Part shown: positions 31,137-38,690 of the stretch, one piece after another
Layout of the letters: every line of letters starts with the position of its first letter
Numbering within the stretch: position 1 is the stretch's first letter
Program-made: the position numbers and the translations under genes
Assembly (NCBI GenBank): GCA_030156255.1
Contig: JASGMV010000039.1
Location: forward strand, 1-38,690
Reading direction: 5' to 3'
From: Desulfovibrionales bacterium
GTDB taxonomy: Bacteria; Desulfobacterota; Desulfovibrionia; Desulfovibrionales; Desulfovibrionaceae
Length of the DNA: 38,690 bases
Notes under the pieces: generated by a model
What the model saw: the letters and a program-made list of their open reading frames with translations, nothing else
Told to the model about the DNA's origin: nothing
Database searches by the model: none

Positions 31137-33158
31137 ATGTCCATCCCAGGAGAGAGCCAAAAGAGGAGCATCGCTGCAACTGCCTCCGAGGCGTCGTCCA
31201 GCGGTATTGATCGTAATCGGCTTCGGGAGGGGGGCGTTCGAACCCCCGCGCCGGGGCGCGCGCCGCGCACGGAAGCCGACGCCTTCGTTTCCGTGTCCAT
31301 ATCGACCGATGGGCTGGAGGCCCGCGTTCAGGAATATCGTCCGCCGGCGGAAGGCGGCAGGAGCGTCGAAGCCGCCGACATCGAAGCCGCCTTGCGCAAG
31401 GCCGGAGTGGTCGTTAAGCCCGATTTCGCCTCGCTGGAGCGTCTGGCGAAACGCCTTGCCGAGGAAGAGGATCCATCGAAGATCGTTCTGGTCCGGGGGC
31501 GTCCGCCGGAAGAGCCCTCGCCTGCAGCGGTTGAGCCTATTGGCGACCTGAATAACCCGGTCATCCCCAACTCCCATTTCGCCAAACGCACCGCTCCGCA
31601 TTTCGGCGCAGCCGGCCGTGGCGTCGACGGCCGTGAAATCCCTCCCAAGGCTCCAGGAAAGTCGAAAGATCTTGAAGTGTCCAGCGAATCAAACTGCCGC
31701 CTGGACGTCCGTAGGGGCGTCATCGTCTCCGAGGCGTACGGGAAGGCGCACGTCGTGGACGAGGATGTCTGGGTCGAACCGCTGCTCAACATCTCCAACG
31801 ACCACATTGAAGTGCTGGCGGACGTGTTCCCCGTGGACCACATGGGGCGGCCCATTCAACTTGACGTTTTTCTTCAGGAGCTCAGCCGGCGAAACATCGC
31901 GGCGCCGGCGCAGAAGAACACCCTTAGCTCGGCCGTGAACAGGGCGCAAAAGTCCAAGAAACCCCAGCTCGGCATTTTGGCCGCCAAGGGCATCCGGCCC
32001 CAGGACGGCAAGGACGGCTGGCTGGAGCTGCTGGTCGAAGGCCGCAGCGGCAAGGCGGCGGTGAAAGACGACGGGCGGGTGGATCATCATGACAGGGGCG
32101 TGTATCCGTCGGTGGGGGCGGGAGTGGATATCGCCAGGCTGCATCCCCCCACCATGGGCCTGCCCGGCACGGATGTATTCGGCAAGCCCATCCCGGCCAA
32201 GCGGGGCCAGCCCCTCAAGGCGGCGGCCGGAGAAAACGTCGAGGCTTTGGAGGACGGCAAGCTCTTTCGATCCAACGCGGCCGGCATCCTGTCGCAGCGA
32301 GGCGGCGTGCTGGCGGTGACCGAATGCTTGGCGGTTTCCGGCGACGTGGACTTCTCCACCGGAAACATCGCGTTGGAGCGTGGGTCCGTGAAGATCAGCG
32401 GCGCCGTGCTGGCCGGATTCACCATCGACGCCCCGGCGCATGTCATCGTGGGCGACGTCATCGAAAGCGCCTATGTCACGGCGGGCAAGGACGTGGAGGT
32501 CCGCGGCGGAATCCTCATGCCGGACGGAGGCTTGGTCAAGGCGGGCGGTTCGGTCATCTGCCAGTTCGCCACCAACGCCAACATCGAAGCCGGCGGGGAC
32601 GTCGTCATCGCCCACAATATCTCCAACTGCGACATCAAGACAAAAGGGCGGGTCGTCAACTCCAAAGGCAAGGGCATCATTCAGGGCGGCAGGATCGTTT
32701 GCGCGCAAGGCCTGGACACCAATGAAATAGGCTCCGAGCTGGGCGTGGCCACGACGATCGTTGTCAGCGTGGCGGGCGACGAGAACAAGGAATTGCTTGA
32801 AGAGCGAAAGCATATGAACGAGCAGGTGGAGAAGATCAACGGCGCCGTGGGCGTGGAGGATCCCAAGACTTGCCTGCTCAGGACCCCGGAGTGCAAGCGA
32901 AAGGCCGTAGCCGAACTGCTCAAGGTGCGCATCCGCGCCCAGCATCGGATCAAGGAGATCGACGAGGCGATGGCCGTCCAGGAGCAACACTACCTGCAAC
33001 AGTTGGGCAGCGTGCGCATCGTGGTCCGCAGGGTGGCCTGGCCCGGGACCGTCATCAAAATCGGCGGGCGCACCGTGAAGCTGAAATCCCCGGCCAAGGC
33101 CTGCCGCTTCTACTGGGAGAAGGAAACCCAGGAAATCGCGGTGGGCGCCCTCAAATGA
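31137..33158 (+). CDS. FapA (DUF342) family protein
   Basis: The family takes its name from a flagellar-assembly link in Vibrio; its biochemical role is unknown. The roughly 673-residue product has a variable, proline-rich N-terminal 170 residues, then the conserved core GVIVSEAYGKAHVVDEDVWVEPLL. This leads to the GLPGTDVFGKPIPAKRG segment and a long run of glycine-punctuated beta turns (GDVIESAYVTAGKDVEVRGGILM, GGSVICQFATNANIEAGGDVVIAHNI) that should form a right-handed beta-helix. A short helical hairpin follows (EERKHMNEQVEKINGAV). I prefer ATG 31137 over GTG 31119; neither has a strong ribosome site. Its neighbours are chemoreceptor and cheD, consistent with motility or surface sensing. 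The 169-base gap before it is AT-rich and shows no gene. Confidence 0.85.
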   Translation: MSIPGESQKRSIAATASEASSSGIDRNRLREGGVRTPAPGRAPRTEADAFVSVSISTDGLEARVQEYRPPAEGGRSVEAADIEAALRKAGVVVKPDFASLERLAKRLAEEEDPSKIVLVRGRPPEEPSPAAVEPIGDLNNPVIPNSHFAKRTAPHFGAAGRGVDGREIPPKAPGKSKDLEVSSESNCRLDVRRGVIVSEAYGKAHVVDEDVWVEPLLNISNDHIEVLADVFPVDHMGRPIQLDVFLQELSRRNIAAPAQKNTLSSAVNRAQKSKKPQLGILAAKGIRPQDGKDGWLELLVEGRSGKAAVKDDGRVDHHDRGVYPSVGAGVDIARLHPPTMGLPGTDVFGKPIPAKRGQPLKAAAGENVEALEDGKLFRSNAAGILSQRGGVLAVTECLAVSGDVDFSTGNIALERGSVKISGAVLAGFTIDAPAHVIVGDVIESAYVTAGKDVEVRGGILMPDGGLVKAGGSVICQFATNANIEAGGDVVIAHNISNCDIKTKGRVVNSKGKGIIQGGRIVCAQGLDTNEIGSELGVATTIVVSVAGDENKELLEERKHMNEQVEKINGAVGVEDPKTCLLRTPECKRKAVAELLKVRIRAQHRIKEIDEAMAVQEQHYLQQLGSVRIVVRRVAWPGTVIKIGGRTVKLKSPAKACRFYWEKETQEIAVGALK

Positions 33159-33531
33159 CGCCGGCGCCCGGCCAGTCCGCGTAGTCTCCGCTGGGAAGGG
33201 GCTCTCCCTCGGGAGCGGGATAGAAGTAGAGCCAAGCCTGCAAAATTTCCCCGCCGTCCAGCTCGATATCCACCCGTTCGCGGCGGTACACCTCGGGGTG
33301 CTGCTCCAGCTCGTCCAGACGGGCCATGGTTTCGACGTCCACCCGGTAGACTTCGCCGCGGATTCGAATCGTTCGCTCCCGCCGCACCGCGTATGGATAG
33401 CGTCCGACGTACAGGGCGTACGGCTCGACGGTCCGGCCGAGCCCCGAACACGGCGACCGGCGGATCAACTCGTGATTGGAGGCGCCCCGCCGCAGCGTGC
33501 CGTAGACGAAAACGTTTTCCTCGCAGGCCAT
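33151..33531 (-). CDS. Gamma-glutamylcyclotransferase-like protein (AIG2/GGCT fold)
   Basis: A 126-residue protein opening ENVFVYGTLRRGASNHELI, the YGTLR phosphate-loop-like motif of the cyclotransferase fold, with the probable catalytic glutamate in LDELEQHPEVYRRERV. Family members cyclise gamma-glutamyl groups to 5-oxoproline, or act on gamma-glutamylamines. I start at ATG 33531 (AAGGA upstream); the frame is open above it without MACEEN-like conservation. Its last codons overlap the end of the FapA gene by 8 bases (convergent). It is divergent from hyuA-hyuB, whose family includes 5-oxoprolinases, so oxoproline formation and opening may be linked here. Substrate unproven. Confidence 0.82.
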   Translation of the reverse strand: MACEENVFVYGTLRRGASNHELIRRSPCSGLGRTVEPYALYVGRYPYAVRRERTIRIRGEVYRVDVETMARLDELEQHPEVYRRERVDIELDGGEILQAWLYFYPAPEGEPLPSGDYADWPGAGVI

Positions 33532-33569
33532 GCTTGAATCCTTGCCGTTGCCTTTCCTCGAACGAAATA

Positions 33570-33598
33570 ATTTTCCGTTCATTTTTTTGCGCTGTCAA
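33570..33598 (-). promoter_or_regulatory. Candidate sigma-70 promoter of the cyclotransferase gene
   Basis: On the minus strand TTGACA (33598-33593) is followed after 17 bases by GAAAAT (33575-33570), within an unusually A-rich stretch. It lies 39-67 bases before the chosen start at 33531, and this placement supports that start over one at 33582, which would fall inside the promoter. The rest of the 213-base gap towards hyuA shows no gene. Confidence 0.5.
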
Positions 33599-33744
33599 TG
33601 GTGCTTTCGTCCGATGCGGCGGTTGCTCGCCGCGCGAAGCGTCGAAGCGCCGGGCGGCATGGACAACCCCGGCGTCTTCCTGGCAAAAAGGCCTTCCCGG
33701 CGAACTTGGGTTCGGGGTTCTCTTCCTGCAACCAAGGAGCTTAC

Positions 33745-35733
33745 ATGCTCGTTATCGGCGTGGACACGGGCGGGACGTTTACGGATTTCATCTACAAGAC
33801 CGTCCGCGGCTGGCGCGTGCTGAAGCTGTTGTCCACTCCGGACGACCCGTCCCGGGCCGTGCTGGAGGGGCTGGCGCGCATTCGGGAGATGACCGGCGCC
33901 TCTCGGAGCCTCGGCCGCCAGGTGGTTCACGGCTCCACCGTGGCCACCAACGCCATTCTGGAGCGCAAGGGCGTGCGCACGGCGCTCATCTCCAACGAAG
34001 GCTTCGAAGACGTACTGGAGATCGGCCGGCAGAACCGGCTGGAGCTGTACAACCTCCGGCACCGCAAACCGGCGCCCATCGTTCCTGCGGCGTTGCGGTT
34101 CGGCGTCGCCGGGCGCATCGACGCCGCGGGCCGCGAGATCGAGCCCTTGGATAAGGTCGGACTCGGGAAAGTCGTCGAAAAGATTCGGGCGCAAGGCGTG
34201 GAGTCCGTGGCCGTGTGCATGCTTTTTTCCTTTCTGGACCCTTCCCACGAGCGGGCCGTGCGCGACGCTTTGAGCGGCCTGGGCGTACCGGTGTCTTTGT
34301 CCCACGAAATCCTGGCGGAGTTCCGGGAGTTCGAGCGGGCCTCCACCACGGCCGTCAACGCCTACGTGTCCCCGCGCATGGACCGTTACATCCAGAACAT
34401 CCAGGCCGGGCTTTCCGGCGATCCGCTGCGCATCATGCAGTCCAACGGGGGCGCCATCTCGGCGGAGACGGCCCGGGCCGAGTCCGTGCGGACCATTCTG
34501 TCCGGCCCGGCCGGGGGTGTGGTGGGGGCCATGGAAATCGCCAAGGCCGCGGGATTCGAACGCATCATCAGCTTCGACATGGGCGGCACCTCCACGGACG
34601 TTTGCCTGGTCGACGGGGAGCCTCCCTTGACGCTTGAGTCGTCCATCGAGGGCTATCCGGTCAAGGCGCCCATGATCGACATCCACACCGTGGGTGCGGG
34701 CGGCGGGTCCATCGCCGACCTGGACGCCGGCGGCGCCCTCAAGGTCGGCCCCGAGTCCGCGGGAGCGGACCCCGGCCCCGTGTGTTACGGCAAAGGCGAG
34801 CGCGTCACGGTCACGGACGCCAACCTCGCCCTGGGCCGGTTGGCGGCGCGCCATTTTCTTGGCGGAGACATGCGCCTGGACGAAGCGAGGCTGGAGAAGG
34901 CGTTGTCCGCCCTGGCCGAACAAACCGGGCTTTCCCCGCTGGATTTGGCCGAGGGGGTGCTGGCCGTGGCCGACGCCAACATGGAGCGGGCCATCCGCGT
35001 CATTTCCGTGGAGCGAGGCTTCGATCCCCGCGAGTTCACCATGGTTTCCTTCGGCGGCGCGGGCGGTCTGCATTGCTGCTCCCTGGCGAAATTGCTGTCC
35101 ATTCCGCGGGTGCTCATCCCGCGCGACCCGGGCATTCTTTCGGCCATGGGCATGGTTCTGGCCGATGTGATCAAGGATTTTTCCCGCACGGTCATGCTCC
35201 GGGCTTTCGGCCTGGACCGAACGGCGCTGGACGCCATGTTCTCCGAGATGGAGCGGCAAGCCGTTTCGGAGATGGCCGGGGAGGGCTTCTCCGAGGACCA
35301 GGTGTCCTTGGAGCGTTTTGCGGACATGCGCTACCGGGGCCAATCCTTCGAGATCGTCACGCCCGCGGGCGACGATCCCGGCGAGGCCTTCGAGGCTTTG
35401 CACGAACGGGCCTACGGATATCGGCAGCAGGCGGAAGTGGAGATCGTGAATTTGAGGCTGCGGGCCAGAGGGACGCCGGTTCGGCCGGAGCTTGCGCCGG
35501 CCGAGGAAAAGTCCGGCGCCATGGACCCCGCCGCCGTTCTGGGCGAGAACCCGGCCGTGTTCGACGGGCGGACCGTGTCCGCGCGCCTGTTGGACCGCTC
35601 GAAACTTCGCTACGGCGATAGGCTTCAGGGGCCGGCCGTCATCGTGGAGTACACGTCCACCATCGTCCTGCCGCCGGATGTGTCCGGCTCGGTGGACGCC
35701 TACGGCAACCTGGTATTGGAGATTTCCTCATGA
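33745..35733 (+). CDS. hyuA: Hydantoinase/oxoprolinase subunit A (HyuA family)
   Basis: HyuA subunits carry the ATP-binding site of N-methylhydantoinase and 5-oxoprolinase, which open a five-membered lactam ring with ATP. From the ATG at 33745 (AAGGAG 5 bases upstream) the protein is 662 residues. It starts MLVIGVDTGGTFTDFIYK, an actin/sugar-kinase-like phosphate loop, with GSTVATNAILERKG, FDMGGTSTDVCLVDGEP and HTVGAGGGSIADLD further on. An upstream in-frame start at 33598 is unlikely. It overlaps hyuB by 4 bases (ATGA), so the subunits are made together. Substrate could be hydantoin, N-methylhydantoin, 5-oxoproline or, as in acetone and acetophenone carboxylases, a ketone. The absence of a third subunit gene argues against acetone carboxylase. 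Confidence 0.92.
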   Translation: MLVIGVDTGGTFTDFIYKTVRGWRVLKLLSTPDDPSRAVLEGLARIREMTGASRSLGRQVVHGSTVATNAILERKGVRTALISNEGFEDVLEIGRQNRLELYNLRHRKPAPIVPAALRFGVAGRIDAAGREIEPLDKVGLGKVVEKIRAQGVESVAVCMLFSFLDPSHERAVRDALSGLGVPVSLSHEILAEFREFERASTTAVNAYVSPRMDRYIQNIQAGLSGDPLRIMQSNGGAISAETARAESVRTILSGPAGGVVGAMEIAKAAGFERIISFDMGGTSTDVCLVDGEPPLTLESSIEGYPVKAPMIDIHTVGAGGGSIADLDAGGALKVGPESAGADPGPVCYGKGERVTVTDANLALGRLAARHFLGGDMRLDEARLEKALSALAEQTGLSPLDLAEGVLAVADANMERAIRVISVERGFDPREFTMVSFGGAGGLHCCSLAKLLSIPRVLIPRDPGILSAMGMVLADVIKDFSRTVMLRAFGLDRTALDAMFSEMERQAVSEMAGEGFSEDQVSLERFADMRYRGQSFEIVTPAGDDPGEAFEALHERAYGYRQQAEVEIVNLRLRARGTPVRPELAPAEEKSGAMDPAAVLGENPAVFDGRTVSARLLDRSKLRYGDRLQGPAVIVEYTSTIVLPPDVSGSVDAYGNLVLEISS

Positions 35734-37307
35734 TCAAAGACGCCGCCTTGAGCCCCATTCTGCTGCAGGTTTTCAAGAATCGCTTTTCCTCCATCGCCGA
35801 GGAAATGGGCGTGGCCCTGACCCGCACCGCCTTTTCGCCCAACATCAAGGAGCGCCGCGACCTGTCCTGCGCCGTGTTCGATCCCGAGGCGAACATGGTC
35901 GCCCAGGCCGCGCACATTCCGGTGCATTTGGGCTCCATGCCCCTGTCCGTGGCCGAAGCCGTGGCCGGCCTGGACATGGAGGACGGGGACATGGCGCTGC
36001 TCAACGATCCTTTCCGAGGCGGCACGCACCTGCCGGACGTGACCGTCGCGGCGCCCGTGTTCTGCAAAGGCTTCGACGGCCCGGCGTTCTATACGGCCAA
36101 CCGGGCGCACCACGCCGACATAGGCGGCATGACGCCAGGATCCATGCCGCCGCTGTCCGCCAGCCTGTACCAGGAAGGGATCATCATTCCGCCGGTGAAG
36201 ATCGTGCGGCGGGGGGAGGTTGATCCGGGCTTGATGCGGCTCATTCTGGCCAACGTGCGCACCCCGGCCGAGCGAGAAGGGGATTTCTCGGCCCAGTTCA
36301 TGGCCGCCCGCACCGGTGTTCGCCGGCTTCAGGAGTTGGCCGAAGCGCACGGTCCGCAGACGCTGTTGCGCTACGCCCATGGTCTCATGGACCACGCCGA
36401 GGCCATGATGCGCGCCGCGATCCGCGCTATTCCCGACGGGACGTATGATTTTGAGGATTTTCTGGACGGCGGCGGGCTGTCTCGCCGGGACATCGGCGTG
36501 CGGGTGCGGCTGACGGTGCGCGGCGACGGTTGCGTGGCGGACTTCACGGCCAGCGACGACCAGGCGGAAGGATCGATCAATGCGGTGCGCGCCATTACGC
36601 TGTCCGCCGTACTGTACGTCTTCCGCTGCCTGGGGCCGGCGGACGCGCCCACCAACGCCGGCTGCATGCGGCCCATCGAGGTCCTGACGCGTCCGGGCTC
36701 CGTGGTGGACGCGAAATCGCCTGCGGCCGTGGCCGGCGGCAACGTGGAGACGTCCCAGCGCATCGTGGACGTGTTGCTCGGCGCGCTCGCCCAGGCCTTG
36801 CCGGAGCGCATTCCCGCGGCCAGCCAGGGGACCATGAACAACGTGACCATCGGCGGCGTGGACGCCCGAACGGGCAGGCCCTTCGCCTACTACGAGACCC
36901 TGGCCGGCGGCATGGGCGCTTTTTCCGGCGGCGACGGTGAAAGCGCCGTGCACTCGCACATGACCAACACGCTGAACACGCCGGTGGAGGCGCTGGAGTA
37001 CGCCTATCCCTTCCTGGTGAATCGCTACGAAGTGCGCCGCGGCTCGGGCGGGGCGGGAGCATACCGTGGCGGGGACGGATTGGTGCGCGAGATCACGCTC
37101 TTGAGCGAAGCCGAAGCGAGCGTTCTGTCCGAACGCCGCACGCGAGGGCCATACGGATTGCAGGGCGGCGAACCCGGCAAGCCCGGAAAGAACACGGTGA
37201 TCCGAAACGGCGAAAAGCAGGAGATGGACGGCAAGTTCACCGTGCGCCTGCAGCCGGGCGACAGATTGAAAATCGAGACGCCCGGCGGCGGGGGGTGGGG
37301 CAGATGA
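35730..37307 (+). CDS. hyuB: Hydantoinase/oxoprolinase subunit B (HyuB family)
   Basis: The partner subunit, 525 residues. It shows SIAEEMGVALTRTAFSPNIKERRDLSCAVFD near the N-terminus, GTHLPDVTVAAPVF and NRAHHADIGGMTPGSMPP (likely metal-binding His/Asp), NAGCMRPIEVLTRPGS and the C-terminal GSGGAGAYRGGDGLVREI. It ends in GGGGWGR, a glycine-rich tail usual for the family. Length and motifs are complete, so with HyuA it should form an active ATP-dependent lactam-opening enzyme. Translation starts at the ATG that overlaps the hyuA stop. Confidence 0.93.
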   Translation: MIKDAALSPILLQVFKNRFSSIAEEMGVALTRTAFSPNIKERRDLSCAVFDPEANMVAQAAHIPVHLGSMPLSVAEAVAGLDMEDGDMALLNDPFRGGTHLPDVTVAAPVFCKGFDGPAFYTANRAHHADIGGMTPGSMPPLSASLYQEGIIIPPVKIVRRGEVDPGLMRLILANVRTPAEREGDFSAQFMAARTGVRRLQELAEAHGPQTLLRYAHGLMDHAEAMMRAAIRAIPDGTYDFEDFLDGGGLSRRDIGVRVRLTVRGDGCVADFTASDDQAEGSINAVRAITLSAVLYVFRCLGPADAPTNAGCMRPIEVLTRPGSVVDAKSPAAVAGGNVETSQRIVDVLLGALAQALPERIPAASQGTMNNVTIGGVDARTGRPFAYYETLAGGMGAFSGGDGESAVHSHMTNTLNTPVEALEYAYPFLVNRYEVRRGSGGAGAYRGGDGLVREITLLSEAEASVLSERRTRGPYGLQGGEPGKPGKNTVIRNGEKQEMDGKFTVRLQPGDRLKIETPGGGGWGR

Positions 37308-37432
37308 GTCCTGCATGGTTGGTTGCGTGATAGGGGCGGCCCGGAGAACATCCGCTCGCGCATCCGCTGGTGGACGTATTCCTTCGGAGCCAAATCGATA
37401 TGACGACCGAAGAAGGGCACGGGCTCAGACAT
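37308..37432 (-). other. Possible small or remnant reading frame in the hyuB-fbaB gap
   Basis: In this 299-base gap, an ATG at 37432 on the minus strand has GAGAGGTG (37446-37439) 6 bases upstream. It reads [16 protein letters not shown], then [15 protein letters not shown] in plausible codons. The frame runs on into hyuB, where it is certainly only antisense, so this may be a truncated leftover or chance. I recognise no family. The gap also contains AAAGCC/GGCTTT inverted arms near 37475-37508. Confidence 0.2.
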
Positions 37433-37518
37433 TTGGAGCACCTCTCGGGCGAAGTTTACGACACCCAAAATCGAGCTGAAAAGCCCGAAATAGCAATGTT
37501 GCGGCTTTGTACAAGGAG

Positions 37519-37555
37519 CTCCCCGCCCCCCCTTACCTTCTCCCCCAAAAAGCCC
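37519..37555 (-). repeat. G-rich dispersed intergenic repeat, copy D
   Basis: Read on the minus strand: GGCTTTTTGGGGGAGAAGG, then a G-run and CGGGGAGC. It belongs to the same family as the copies at 99, 1476 and 6688 by its TTTTTGG(G)GAAAGG-like start and G-run core. It lies 52 bases before the fbaB start, inside the likely fbaB leader or promoter region. Confidence 0.5.
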
Positions 37556-37606
37556 TATGCTCACGGCAAACTGCTTCCCCCCAACCTCCCAGCAAGGAGC
37601 CGGATC

Positions 37607-38656
<1,050 letters not shown>

Positions 38657-38660
38657 GTTG

Positions 38661-38690
38661 GAGCCGGGGGGAGAGGGGAACTTTTTGCAA
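38661..38690 (+). repeat. G-rich dispersed repeat, copy E, cut by the window end (probable fbaB terminator arm)
   Basis: GCCGGGGGGAGAGGGGAAC followed by TTTTTGCAA at the last bases resembles the left arm of the secA-argJ hairpin (G-run, AAGGGGAA or GAGGGGAA, then T residues). Beginning a few bases after the fbaB stop, it is probably half of a terminator hairpin whose right arm lies beyond 38690. Confidence 0.45.

Noticed and set aside
33598-33744. Upstream start for hyuA adding 49 residues
   Set aside because: The conserved phosphate loop begins at the ATG at 33745, which has AAGGAG five bases upstream; the extension has no family resemblance.
33595-35403. A 602-codon minus-strand open frame opposite hyuA
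   Set aside because: It mirrors the hyuA codons, is low in recognisable sequence and rich in His/Arg/Gly typical of antisense reading, and hyuA is well supported.
33745-37307. Acetone or acetophenone carboxylase rather than hydantoinase
   Set aside because: No gene for the additional small subunit is adjacent; two subunits with a 4-base overlap fit the hydantoinase/oxoprolinase type better, though substrate is not proven.

Overview
The window is high-GC bacterial chromosome that looks like a sulfate-reducing deltaproteobacterium of the Desulfovibrio type (Desulfovibrionaceae). I infer this from the gene content: a GlcD-type flavin dehydrogenase paired with a two-cluster Fe-S protein, HPr and enzyme I with no sugar permeases beside them, a GrpE carrying a CxxC-type cysteine cluster, GatC/GatA, and an abundance of LPS-type glycosyltransferases. 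No taxonomic marker such as rRNA is present. There are no rRNA or tRNA genes and no CRISPR array that I can see, and no gene-free stretch reaches 300 bases.

Layout. Positions 1-97 hold the edge of an insertion sequence, with the first seven codons of an IS481-like transposase running off the left end. From 198 to 9316, on the minus strand, lie argJ, secA, an Fe-S/flavin dehydrogenase pair, smpB, ptsI and ptsH. Divergent from ptsH, glgP (glycogen phosphorylase) runs to 12006 and ends in a clear intrinsic terminator. From 12142 to 19284, again on the minus strand, is a tightly packed run read in the order PBP1-fold lipoprotein, gatC, gatA, mnmA, family 2 glycosyltransferase, heptose-phosphate adenylyltransferase. 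The heat-shock cluster hrcA-grpE-dnaK (23215 to 19488) precedes it and ends in a perfect palindromic terminator.

From 23339 to 28073 on the plus strand is a glycan-assembly cluster: two family 9 (heptosyltransferase-type) transferases, a broken family 4 transferase between them, and a large protein joining a polysaccharide deacetylase domain to a family 4 glycosyltransferase domain. From 28159 to 33158 comes a sensory block: a chemoreceptor whose periplasmic part carries a complete zinc-site signature of the CZB type, a divergent and AT-rich cheD, and a FapA-family protein. From 33151 to 37307 a gamma-glutamylcyclotransferase-like gene stands divergent to hyuA-hyuB, suggesting an oxoproline or hydantoin module. 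The window closes with class I fructose-bisphosphate aldolase (fbaB).

A dispersed G-rich intergenic repeat recurs next to argJ, secA, smpB and fbaB, in some cases fused to long hairpins. I found no convincing wholly new multi-gene system. The best leads are the deacetylase-glycosyltransferase fusion, the periplasmic CZB-like chemoreceptor beside an atypical cheD, the cyclotransferase/hydantoinase pairing, and the repeat family.
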